From Desulfobacterales bacterium (lineage in GTDB: Bacteria > Desulfobacterota > Desulfobacteria > Desulfobacterales > C00003106), in the NCBI GenBank assembly GCA_030594505.1, contig JAUVFC010000049.1:1-9751 (forward strand): a stretch of 9,751 nucleotides of DNA, read 5' to 3'. Numbering within the stretch: position 1 is the first letter of the stretch; each line of letters begins with the position of its first letter. Shown here in pieces: positions 1-5,772 of the stretch. Below the pieces are notes generated by a model. That model was not told the origin of the DNA. It was given only the letters and a program-made list of their open reading frames with translations, and ran no database searches. Position numbers and translations under genes: made by a program.

Positions 1-393
1 ATAACTGATAAGATGACGCACGCGCAAAAAATTGAGATCGAAAACCTCAATAAACGCAATTACGCATTTACCGGGAGAGGGCTTGGCAGCTTCCCTTATA
101 TTTTCGGAACGTCCCACAATAGCCGTTGGGAGTCACCCCACAATGAATATCTGGGAGGTTTATACTATATCGGGTTGATAGGCACGGCGCTCATGCTTCT
201 CACGATGGGATGGATTTTCCTTAAGACGTTCTGGGTCGCGCGCGCGGATCCGTTCTGCCTTGCGCTGTATTGCTCGTTCGCGTACATCTGCCTGGCCGCG
301 ATCGGCATATCGGTATGGCACGTTGAGCCGTTGCGATATTTTTCTGCGGTTGTATTTTCCCTCCTATCAGTATTCTCCCTTAAAAATAGTTGA
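1..393 (+). CDS. O-antigen ligase/polymerase-type membrane protein, C-terminal fragment
   Basis: The reading frame is open to the left window edge, so this is the 3' part of a longer gene (about 130 codons visible; the family is usually around 400 residues or more). What is visible fits the C-terminal part of Wzy/WaaL-type proteins. There is a periplasmic-loop motif GRGLGSF followed by SPHNEYL, then hydrophobic segments (about YIGLIGTALMLLTMGWIFL and FCLALYCSFAYICLAAIGISV). The family polymerises O-antigen repeats or ligates them to lipid A-core at the inner membrane. The internal ATG at 13 has no clear ribosome-binding site and is unlikely to be the true start. The gene is unrelated to the phage genes that follow, so it probably represents host chromosome. 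Other bacterial glycan polymerases share the same fold and motif, so substrate is unknown. Confidence 0.65.
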   Translation: MTDKMTHAQKIEIENLNKRNYAFTGRGLGSFPYIFGTSHNSRWESPHNEYLGGLYYIGLIGTALMLLTMGWIFLKTFWVARADPFCLALYCSFAYICLAAIGISVWHVEPLRYFSAVVFSLLSVFSLKNS

Positions 394-395
394 CG

Positions 396-414
396 TAATT
401 TTTATTATAGGCAT
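396..414 (+). repeat. 19-bp direct repeat, copy 1
   Basis: The sequence TAATTTTTATTATAGGCAT is repeated exactly at 1310-1328 in the same orientation. This copy begins 2 nt after the stop codon of the host-like membrane protein gene. It is the last recognisable element before the leftward phage genes. It could be an attachment-site core, a target duplication or a duplicated regulatory element; the sequence alone does not decide. Confidence 0.7.
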
Positions 415-510
415 CACATAACCTGCTGTAATTCCTCACTTTGCTCTATGCTCCCCCAAGTTAACATAATATCTAATCTACCTACAGATATTTTCATAGA
501 ACAGATCTCT

Positions 511-726
511 TTAAAAAAATTCCGTTGAAAAAAATACAAATTGACGCATTATTAAGGCTATTGAGGATCCCAGCCAACTTTCATTTATTCCAACTATTGC
601 TATAAGGCTTATCAGTATTCCGTTTCCGATAAATTCGATAAGTCTGCAAATTTTTATTGTGCACACGTTCTGGGGCTTGTTTTTGATAATCCCCCGACTT
701 TTAAAAAAATCCTCGTTTATAGTCAT
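511..726 (-). CDS. Small hydrophobic protein downstream of the repressor
   Basis: This 71-residue ORF is not recognised. Its ATG overlaps the repressor stop codon in an ATGA arrangement (4-nt overlap), which suggests translational coupling in a two-gene leftward operon. A purine-rich GGAAAGAGA lies upstream of the start. The N-terminal third is charged (INEDFFKSRGIIKNK). The middle and end are hydrophobic (about residues 30-46, FIGNGILISLIAIVGI, and 53-60), so one or two short membrane segments are possible. Lysogeny operons often carry small membrane or superinfection-exclusion proteins in this position, which makes that role conceivable, but no motif supports it. Base composition is AT-rich compared with the genes to the right. 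No terminator was found after it. Confidence 0.45.
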   Translation of the reverse strand: MTINEDFFKSRGIIKNKPQNVCTIKICRLIEFIGNGILISLIAIVGINESWLGSSIALIMRQFVFFSTEFF

Positions 727-1124
727 GCAGATATCTCTTTCCGTTGTTCAACTTCTCCGTCCAGCTTCCGAAACTCTGCTGACATTGAGTGTTTAGCATA
801 AGGTTGCTTTCCATCATATTTAGCCTGGTTGTATTTCGGGTGATCCGGTTTATACTTTCCATTTGATACAATCTCGAAATGATTCCACCATTTAGCCTTT
901 GTGTCTCCTAACGCGGCGGCTACCCTTATCATAACTTCATGTGTGACTGGGAGGCGGTGTTTCTTGAGGGCGCAAATGTACTGCCTGGTAAAATCCAGCC
1001 GTTTGGCCATTTCCGCATCCGTCTTCCATCCTTTGGCGCGCTTGATTACATCAATAGCCTTATCTTTGAAAATAAACATGTATTCCTCTTTAATCGCCAT
1101 CTCGTCGGGTTTTTTCCAGAACAT
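723..1124 (-). CDS. Phage repressor-like HTH (XRE/Cro-CI type) protein
   Basis: This 133-residue protein has a helix-turn-helix pattern in its N-terminal half. The stretch WKTDAEMAKRLDF-TRQYICALKKHR fits helix 2, turn and recognition helix of the Cro/CI (XRE) fold, followed by VMIRVAAALGD. The C-terminal region (WWNHFEIVSNG onward) is basic and polar, with no visible LexA-type peptidase Ser/Lys signature, so RecA-stimulated self-cleavage is not indicated. I chose the ATG at 1124 because GGGAGG (1133-1138 on the complement) lies 8 nt upstream. The in-frame GTG at 1133 overlaps that ribosome-binding site. The gene points away from the early genes and has its own promoter overlapped by a palindrome, the usual layout of an autoregulated lysogeny repressor. 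That role is inferred from position and fold. Confidence 0.75.
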   Translation of the reverse strand: MFWKKPDEMAIKEEYMFIFKDKAIDVIKRAKGWKTDAEMAKRLDFTRQYICALKKHRLPVTHEVMIRVAAALGDTKAKWWNHFEIVSNGKYKPDHPKYNQAKYDGKQPYAKHSMSAEFRKLDGEVEQRKEISA

Positions 1125-1142
1125 TTTCTTCACCTCCCTTTA

Positions 1143-1168
1143 CGAGTGCATTTACACTCGAAGTGTAA
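1143..1168. promoter_or_regulatory. Palindromic operator cluster at the repressor promoter
   Basis: Two overlapping perfect inverted repeats are visible. TTACACT-CGA-AGTGTAA spans 1152-1168 (7-bp arms). CGAGTG-CATTTA-CACTCG spans 1143-1160 (6-bp arms). The first covers the whole -10 element of the leftward promoter, so a bound dimer would block it. A further GAGTGC half-site occurs at 1224-1229 between the two divergent promoters. The likely binder is the HTH repressor encoded just to the left; this is inference from position. Confidence 0.6.
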
Positions 1169-1190
1169 CATGTAGTGGTTGAACTGTCAA
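1162..1190 (-). promoter_or_regulatory. Leftward sigma70-type promoter for the repressor operon
   Basis: On the complement strand a consensus -35 TTGACA (1190-1185) is followed by a 17-bp spacer and a -10 TACACT (1167-1162), with TG one base upstream of the -10 (extended -10). Transcription would start near 1155, giving a leader of about 30 nt before the repressor ATG. Confidence 0.7.
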
Positions 1191-1252
1191 GGGACGCTGC
1201 CCTTGTCTTTTGGTGGCGTGTTTGAGTGCTAAGAAGTATTTGAAAATAATGC

Positions 1253-1281
1253 TTTACAGTGGAATTATCATTTGATACAAT
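1253..1281 (+). promoter_or_regulatory. Rightward sigma70-type early promoter
   Basis: A -35 TTTACA (1253-1258) and a -10 TACAAT (1276-1281) are separated by 17 bp. The first rightward gene starts at 1380, giving a leader of roughly 90 nt that contains the second 19-bp direct repeat. Together with the leftward promoter about 60 bp away it forms a divergent lysogeny/early switch. It is the only convincing promoter I see for the whole rightward gene run. Confidence 0.6.
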
Positions 1282-1309
1282 TTACTCATACCGAAAAACA
1301 GAAACAACA

Positions 1310-1328
1310 TAATTTTTATTATAGGCAT
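1310..1328 (+). repeat. 19-bp direct repeat, copy 2
   Basis: Exact copy of 396-414 in the same orientation. It falls about 30 bp downstream of the rightward -10 element, in the leader of the early transcript. The two copies enclose the leftward repressor operon and both promoters, about 0.9 kb. Confidence 0.7.
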
Positions 1329-1379
1329 TGTCTCGCCGATGGTTAACCAAAATGTGTCTTTTTATGGAAGGAGCGTACT

Positions 1380-1529
1380 GTGGGAAGAAAAAAACAATGT
1401 CGCGTTAATGTTTGCGTTGATGTGGATTTAAAGAACAAAATGAAGAGTTTAATTTCATTGAGGGGGGGCACGATGAAAGAGGTGATTAACTCTCTTATCG
1501 AAGGCTGGATACGGAAAAACGACAAATGA
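1380..1529 (+). CDS. Small ribbon-helix-helix (Arc/CopG-like) regulator
   Basis: This 49-residue protein starts with GTG, preceded by a strong GGAAGGAG (1366-1373) at 6-nt spacing. The N-terminal basic strand CRVNVCVDVDLKNKM is followed by two predicted helices (LKNKMKSLISLR and TMKEVINSLIEGWIRK) joined by a GG turn. This is the size and pattern of ribbon-helix-helix DNA-binding domains, which dimerise and insert a beta-ribbon in the major groove. As the first gene behind the early promoter it is a candidate early regulator, functionally analogous to Arc or Cro. An antitoxin is another common use of this fold, but no toxin gene follows. Its stop codon overlaps the next ATG (ATGA), indicating coupling. 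No in-frame ATG upstream fits the ribosome-binding site. Confidence 0.7.
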   Translation: MGRKKQCRVNVCVDVDLKNKMKSLISLRGGTMKEVINSLIEGWIRKNDK

Positions 1530-1708
1530 ATAAAATATTAAACCAAGTTGAAATTGACCCGGACGCACTCAAGAAGATCGTCATTAGCTTACTTGAGAAA
1601 GATAGTAAGGGCATCCCTATTAAAAATTATCGAAGAGTCCTTCTGATGATCCGTGTAATTGTCGGTGCGATCGCTGAGGCTAAACCAATTAAGATGAAGG
1701 CCGCCTGA
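1526..1708 (+). CDS. Small early protein of unknown function
   Basis: A 60-residue protein that I do not recognise. It overlaps the RHH gene by 4 nt (ATGA) and the next gene by 1 nt (TGATG), so it sits in a tightly coupled trio of small early genes. It is predicted mostly helical: an acidic stretch EIDPDALKKIVISLLEKD, then a basic stretch KNYRRVLLMIRVIVGAIAEAKPIKMK. There is no obvious ribosome-binding site of its own, consistent with coupling to the upstream gene. The length and clean overlaps on both sides are the main evidence that it is translated. Confidence 0.55.
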   Translation: MNKILNQVEIDPDALKKIVISLLEKDSKGIPIKNYRRVLLMIRVIVGAIAEAKPIKMKAA

Positions 1709-1899
1709 TGACAAAGTCCACCAGAATCAAAGAGCTGAAATCAATGGCCGGGGTCGTGATCAGTTTTTTTGTATTGGGCTTTTTCCTGTCTTGGGCCAGG
1801 GCGTATGTTGACATGGATCACAGACACGCGCGGCATGACAGAGTGCTGGCTCAGGCACAGGCTGAGGAGTTAGTTTTATTAACGAGGGGAAATCAATAA
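1708..1899 (+). CDS. Small single-pass membrane protein
   Basis: A 63-residue protein with one clear hydrophobic segment at about residues 14-31 (AGVVISFFVLGFFLSWAR). A basic N-terminus precedes it (TKSTRIKELK), so the N-terminus is probably cytoplasmic. The polar tail is His/Arg-rich (DHRHARHDR), then Ala/Gln/Glu-rich. GAAGG at 1696-1700 gives a ribosome-binding site 7 nt before the ATG, and the start overlaps the upstream stop by 1 nt. No family is recognised. Small one-TM early proteins in phages can affect cell division or exclude superinfecting phage, but nothing here singles out either role. Confidence 0.55.
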   Translation: MTKSTRIKELKSMAGVVISFFVLGFFLSWARAYVDMDHRHARHDRVLAQAQAEELVLLTRGNQ

Positions 1900-1915
1900 A
1901 GGAGAGGCACAAAGA

Positions 1916-3367
1916 ATGAAAACAACAAAATTAAAAATCACAAATCTTTTCGGTATCAAGTCGCTTGAGTTAAGTGGCCAGAGCATGGAATTGACCGGAG
2001 AAAACGGGACAGGGAAAACCTCTGTCATTGACGCGATCAGGTACGCATTTTCCAATAAGTCCGGGAGGGACTACATTGTAAGAGAAGGGGCAGAGGAAGG
2101 GGAAGTTCTAATTGAAACTGATACCGGCTTACGGATTAACAGGAAAAGCAGGGTGAACGGGGCTGATTATCGTTCTATTAAACAGAACGGCAAAGACGTT
2201 CAAGGGCCAGAGACATTTCTCCGGGAACTGTACACGGAATTACAGTTTAACCCGATTGAGTTTATTGGGATGTCCAAAAGCGAGCAGAACCGGATCATCC
2301 TGGACATGATTGATTTCAAATGGGATAAGAACTGGATTATTGAACAATTTGGGGAACTCGTGCCTGATGTTAATTATGAACAGAACATCCTTTGCGTTCT
2401 TCATGATATCCAAGCCGATGAAGGGTATTATTTCAAGGAACGTCAAGACCTTAACCGGGAGGCGCGAAACAAGCAAGCGTTCATCGCGGAAATCGGGCAA
2501 GAACTCCCCCCGAAATATGACGCGGAGAAGTGGAGGGCGGCCAATTCTGGCGAAATTCATGAGAAGGTTGAGCGCATCAGAAACAAGAACGACGAGATTA
2601 CGAAAGCAAAAAACCTTGTTGAGAGCAGGGATGATAAGGTCGGCAAATTTGAGGCGAAGTACAAGGTAAAACTTTCTGACATCAAAAAGGAGGCGGGTGA
2701 ATTAAAGAAAACTCAAGAAGATTCGATAGTCGTGCATTGTCAAAAGATAAAGGATTTGGAACAGGAGATCAAAGACGGCAAACGCGAGATTGAAGAAATT
2801 GAAAGAAGGACGCTCGACAAGCTAACTATGGCAACAAAGACCCACGAAGCCGATATCGCTGAATTTGAGGGCGAGGTCAAACAATTTAAAGATCTCGCTA
2901 AAGAAGAGCCTAAGTCGTTTGACGATCTCAAAGCCGAGGCAGAGAACATTGAAAAAATGAAAGCACACATCAACGAATATGACCGCATGGTCGGATTCCA
3001 GGGCGACGTTGGCGTGTTGAGAGAAGATGCCGAGGAGTTGACAGGGAAGATCGAACACGCGCGCGCACTCCCCGGCGAAATCCTTGAGAAATCCAACGTC
3101 CCGATCGAAGGGCTGACGATCAAGGATGGTATCCCTCTTATTAACGGACTGCCTATCTCGAACCTTTCAGACGGTGAAAAGATAATCTTTTGCGCTAATG
3201 TGGTGGTGCAGAATCCAAATGCCTTGCAGATGCTTCTTTTGGACGGCATGGAGAAGCTATCAACACAGAACAGGGAGGAATTTTACAAGACCCTTAGATC
3301 GAAGGGCATCCGATATATCGCAACGCGCACCACGAATGAAAACGAACTGATGGTCGGTGAACTTTGA
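1916..3367 (+). CDS. Rad50/SbcC/SMC-like ABC-type ATPase
   Basis: A 483-residue ATPase of the Rad50/RecF/SMC superfamily. Walker A GENGTGKTS is at residues 28-36, the ABC signature LSDGEK at 417-422, and the Walker B strand MLLLDGME at 439-446. A charged heptad-like region at about residues 205-395 separates the two halves. These proteins close ATP-driven heads over DNA and usually act in double-strand-break repair or recombination. The coil is short, and there is no CxxC zinc hook. The Walker B Asp443 is followed by Gly instead of the usual Glu, with Glu446 three residues on. AAAGGAG at 1898-1904 supports the ATG. No SbcD/Mre11 partner is visible; the exonuclease genes downstream are the likely functional partners. 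Phage genomes often carry such shortened ATPases beside single-strand annealing genes. Confidence 0.8.
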   Translation: MKTTKLKITNLFGIKSLELSGQSMELTGENGTGKTSVIDAIRYAFSNKSGRDYIVREGAEEGEVLIETDTGLRINRKSRVNGADYRSIKQNGKDVQGPETFLRELYTELQFNPIEFIGMSKSEQNRIILDMIDFKWDKNWIIEQFGELVPDVNYEQNILCVLHDIQADEGYYFKERQDLNREARNKQAFIAEIGQELPPKYDAEKWRAANSGEIHEKVERIRNKNDEITKAKNLVESRDDKVGKFEAKYKVKLSDIKKEAGELKKTQEDSIVVHCQKIKDLEQEIKDGKREIEEIERRTLDKLTMATKTHEADIAEFEGEVKQFKDLAKEEPKSFDDLKAEAENIEKMKAHINEYDRMVGFQGDVGVLREDAEELTGKIEHARALPGEILEKSNVPIEGLTIKDGIPLINGLPISNLSDGEKIIFCANVVVQNPNALQMLLLDGMEKLSTQNREEFYKTLRSKGIRYIATRTTNENELMVGEL

Positions 3368-3426
3368 GTTGTACCTGTAGAGAGTGCAATATTAATTCGT
3401 GCTTATGCGCGTGTCATAGAAAATAA
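3364..3426 (+). CDS. Possible 20-residue Cys-rich mini-protein
   Basis: A TTG codon overlapping the ATPase stop (TTGA) opens a 20-codon frame ending in TAA at 3424-3426. Reading TTG as Met, the peptide is MSCTCRECNINSCLCACHRK. It has six Cys (residues 3, 5, 8, 13, 15, 17) and a His, dense enough to bind a metal ion. GGTGA a few bases upstream is only a weak ribosome-binding site. The interval would otherwise be an 83-nt gap. Chance cannot be excluded in so short a frame. Confidence 0.3.
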   Translation: MSCTCRECNINSCLCACHRK

Positions 3427-3450
3427 CCGTAACAAGAAAAGGAGCCACAG

Positions 3451-3891
3451 ATGCCAAAGAAAAACCCAGCAAACTTTAAGGTCGGCGACAAAGCCAACAG
3501 GTCGCCAGTTAAAAAGAAGACGGTCAAAAAGGCCGAGAAGGCCAAAAAGAAAGTAATGACGCAGATTGCCAGAGGGAAGTACAGATTCACCGAAGAAGAA
3601 AAGCGCGACATGGCCAAGCAACTCGCGGAAACACAAATCAACAAAAGCATCATCGAAAACGAGAAAGCGTCAAGTGCCGCCGGATACAATGACCGCCTTA
3701 AGCGATTCGATTTTGATATTAGCCGTCTTTCCCGGAACGTGGTCGACGGTTACGAAATGCGGGACTTTGAGTGCAGGGTTGTCAAAGATTTTGTTGTGCG
3801 TAAAAAAGGTTTTGTTGACGTTCACACCGGGAACACGATTGACGAGCGTCCGCTCGACCCGAGCGATTATCAGAAAGAACTGGATATTTAA
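3451..3891 (+). CDS. Lysine-rich phage protein of unknown function
   Basis: A 146-residue protein. The first 40 residues are very basic (SPVKKKTVKKAEKAKKKV), suggesting nucleic-acid contact. A helical charged stretch follows (FTEEEKRDMAKQLAETQINKSIIENEKAS). The C-terminal part (about residues 95-146) reads as paired beta strands: YEMRDFECRVVKDFVVRKKGFVDVHTGNTIDERPL. The ending, strand-T-G-strand-D-E-R-P-L then a short acidic helix, resembles a recurrent small phage protein pattern (TGEVV-x-R-P-M). I cannot name its function. AAGGAG at 3439-3444, 6 nt before the ATG, fixes the start. It lies between the ATPase and the RecT-like gene and may be a recombination accessory. Confidence 0.7.
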   Translation: MPKKNPANFKVGDKANRSPVKKKTVKKAEKAKKKVMTQIARGKYRFTEEEKRDMAKQLAETQINKSIIENEKASSAAGYNDRLKRFDFDISRLSRNVVDGYEMRDFECRVVKDFVVRKKGFVDVHTGNTIDERPLDPSDYQKELDI

Positions 3892-3898
3892 TAATATT

Positions 3899-4007
3899 GG
3901 GGCGGTGGCGTAATTAACGTGGTTGCGTCGGGCTTGGGGTAACGCCGATGATGCCCAGGCAGACTAGATGAAAACAGTCGCAGGTTGAAATCCTGCCTGC
4001 CCCACCA
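3899..4007 (+). tRNA. tRNA-like element (109 nt, non-canonical cloverleaf)
   Basis: A 7-bp acceptor stem pairs GGGGCGG (3899-3905) with CTGCCCC (3997-4003), with one G-U. It is followed by discriminator A4004 and an encoded CCA (4005-4007). A perfect 5-bp T stem, GCAGG/CCTGC (3980-3984/3992-3996), joins the acceptor directly, as in a tRNA. U8 and A14 are at expected distances. The rest does not fold normally. The element is 109 nt long, and the T loop is TTGAAAT with G where invariant C56 belongs. The only anticodon-arm candidate is GACT-a-G/C-AGTC, with loop ATGAAAA (GAA would read Phe), a bulge and no variable loop. An extra GGGC/GCCC hairpin (3930-3956) lies before it. It could be a degenerate phage tRNA, a tRNA with an insertion, or a tRNA mimic in the leader of the RecT-like gene. 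Confidence 0.45.
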
Positions 4008-4026
4008 ATAAAAAAGAGAGGAATCC

Positions 4027-4962
4027 ATGTCAAACGAATTACAAACCGTAAGTCCTGAGAGGGAAAGTGCTTTTTCTAATAATGCTGGGTTTAAGAACGC
4101 AATGGAGATTGCAAAAATGTTATCTTCCAGCGAATTAGTCCCAACGACGTATAGGGGAAAACCTGCCAACTGCATTATTGCGCTAGATATCGCGCGGACA
4201 GTCGGAAACAGCCCGCTTGTTGTAATGCAAAATTTGTACATCATCCAGGGTAAACCATCCTGGTCGTCTACTTATATCGCGGGAACAATCCGGGCCAGAT
4301 ACAAGAACATAAAGATCGAAATGTCTGGCACTGGGATGGATCGGAGTTGCAGGGTAGTGGCTTACGACGATGATGGGAAAGTCATAGCTGAGGGCGCCAC
4401 TGTGACCATGAAGATGGCAGCGGAAGAGGGTTGGCTGAATAAAAATGGGAGCAAGTGGAAAACAATGCCTGAATTGATGCTTCAATACAGGGCAAATGCT
4501 TTTTTTGGAAGGGTTCATTGTCCAGACGCCTTGATTGGGATTAAGTCTGAGTACGAATCTAAAGACATATCAAAAACAATCGACGTAACGCCTCCCGCGC
4601 GTGATCCTCTCGCTGATCCTCTCGCCGTTGCCAAGGAAGAAATGAAAGAAGAAAAGAAGAAAGAAACTCAGGCTATGAGACCGGAAAGGACGGCATGGGA
4701 AGAAGAGGACGAAAGAAAGGAAGCGGAAGCAAATAAGAAAGCAAGCGACGGACCTGCCCCTGAGCCGCCCGCGCAAAGCAAAAAAATCACTGACGCGCAG
4801 AGAGGGCGATTATACGCTATCTCAACTAACAACGGCTACACTCAGGACGAAGTTAAGGCGCATATTAAAGCGTATTTCAAGTTTGGCAGTACAAAAGACA
4901 TCACGGCGGACAAATACGATGAGATCGTTAAGCGGTTTGAGACGAAGAAAGGAGACGAATGA
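4027..4962 (+). CDS. RecT-like phage single-strand annealing protein
   Basis: A 311-residue protein whose first 190 residues match the conserved core I associate with a RecT-type phage recombinase family. The core segments are FKNAMEIAKMLSSSELVP, GKPANCIIALDIA, PLVVMQNLYIIQGKPSWSS, AAEEGWLNKNGSKWKTMPELML and YRANAFFGRVHCPD. Such proteins anneal complementary ssDNA after 5'-end resection. Residues about 195-255 are a charged, Pro/Glu/Lys-rich linker. A small C-terminal domain (about 256-305, ITDAQRGRLYAISTNNGYTQDEV) resembles the tails of other annealing proteins and may bind SSB or DNA. GAGAGG at 4016-4021 precedes the ATG. The stop overlaps the start of the exonuclease gene (ATGA), so the two are coupled as in RecE/RecT-type pairs. 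Family membership is confident; the exact clan name is from memory. Confidence 0.82.
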   Translation: MSNELQTVSPERESAFSNNAGFKNAMEIAKMLSSSELVPTTYRGKPANCIIALDIARTVGNSPLVVMQNLYIIQGKPSWSSTYIAGTIRARYKNIKIEMSGTGMDRSCRVVAYDDDGKVIAEGATVTMKMAAEEGWLNKNGSKWKTMPELMLQYRANAFFGRVHCPDALIGIKSEYESKDISKTIDVTPPARDPLADPLAVAKEEMKEEKKKETQAMRPERTAWEEEDERKEAEANKKASDGPAPEPPAQSKKITDAQRGRLYAISTNNGYTQDEVKAHIKAYFKFGSTKDITADKYDEIVKRFETKKGDE

Positions 4963-5768
4963 TCCTTACAGCCGGCAATTACCACAGTCAAGAAGCAAGG
5001 CAGAAATATATGTCGGCGTCAAGATATAAAGACTTCTGCGGCTCTTTAGGATTAGTTGGGTGCGAAGCCCGTGCGCTTGCCATGACTAAAGGTGACTGGG
5101 TGGAGGAATCCACCCCGGCGATGAAAGTGTCCAGTTATGTTGATGCTCATTTTTCTGGGACTTTGGCCGTGTTTGAATCCCAGCACCCGGAGATTCTTAC
5201 ACAAAAAGGCGCACTTAAGGCAGATTATGTCAAGGCCGGAGGGGTCATTGAAAGGATTGAACGTGATCCTTATTTTATGAGGGCGATGTCCGGGGAGAAG
5301 CAAATCATTTTTACTGCCGAATTGTTTGGGGTTGAATGGTCTGTAATGATTGATTCTTATATTCCAAAGGGCGCATTAGTTGATCTTAAGGTCATGGCCA
5401 GTATAAGAAAATCTCATTATGTTAAAGACTGGGGGCGAATGTCTTTTATTCGATTTTACGGATACGACATTCAGGCCGCGATTTATCAGGCAGTCGTAAG
5501 AAAGGCCACGGGGGATAATTTACCGTTTTTGATAGCAGTTGCAAGTAAAATTACACCCGAAAAGAAATACCCTGACATCGAGGTAATCAAGTTTAAACAG
5601 TGCGATCTTGACGACATTCTATCTCTCATTGAACCAAACATTAACAAAATCATACAACTTAAAAGCGGTGAGGTTGAGCCTATCAGATGCGAGGTGTGTA
5701 ATTATTGCCTACATACGAAAATTTTGACAGGATCAATTTACCAAGACGAATTGATGTTGGATATTTAA
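4959..5768 (+). CDS. PD-(D/E)XK exonuclease (RecE/DUF3799-like)
   Basis: A 269-residue nuclease that would resect dsDNA ends to give ssDNA for the RecT-like protein encoded immediately upstream. The N-terminus NYHSQEARQKYMSASRYKDF and CEARAL fits the RecE C-terminal/DUF3799-type fold. The catalytic core is D132 in GVEWSVMIDSY, then VDLK with D142 and K144. The downstream motif GYDIQAAIYQAVV (Q172, Y176) is typical of this group. Four cysteines (C35 near the N-terminus and C244, C247, C250 near the C-terminus) are placed like the 4Fe-4S ligands of AddB/Cas4-type nucleases, though the C-terminal spacing CxxCxxC differs. AAAGGAG at 4948-4954 lies inside the end of the previous gene, so the start is coupled. 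Confidence 0.8.
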   Translation: MILTAGNYHSQEARQKYMSASRYKDFCGSLGLVGCEARALAMTKGDWVEESTPAMKVSSYVDAHFSGTLAVFESQHPEILTQKGALKADYVKAGGVIERIERDPYFMRAMSGEKQIIFTAELFGVEWSVMIDSYIPKGALVDLKVMASIRKSHYVKDWGRMSFIRFYGYDIQAAIYQAVVRKATGDNLPFLIAVASKITPEKKYPDIEVIKFKQCDLDDILSLIEPNINKIIQLKSGEVEPIRCEVCNYCLHTKILTGSIYQDELMLDI

Positions 5769-5772
5769 TCTA

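Noticed and set aside
901..1182. Forward-strand frames opposite the repressor
   Set aside because: They lack a good ribosome-binding site, run antisense through the HTH gene and cross its promoter and operator; they are shadows.
860..1281. 13-bp repeat CATTTGATACAAT at 860-872 and 1269-1281
   Set aside because: One copy is codons inside the repressor gene and the other supplies the -10 of the early promoter; a 13-bp AT-rich match in a window this size can be chance and has no further symmetry.
1343..1525. 60-codon reverse-strand frame
   Set aside because: It is antisense to the ribbon-helix-helix gene, which has a strong ribosome-binding site and a family-like pattern; the reverse frame has neither.
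2740..3249. 169-codon reverse-strand frame under the ATPase gene
   Set aside because: Serine-rich product typical of the antisense of a Lys/Glu-rich coiled coil; no start signal.
3888..4244. 118-codon reverse-strand frame over the tRNA-like element and the RecT-like start
   Set aside because: Antisense to well-supported features on both sides and without an initiation signal.
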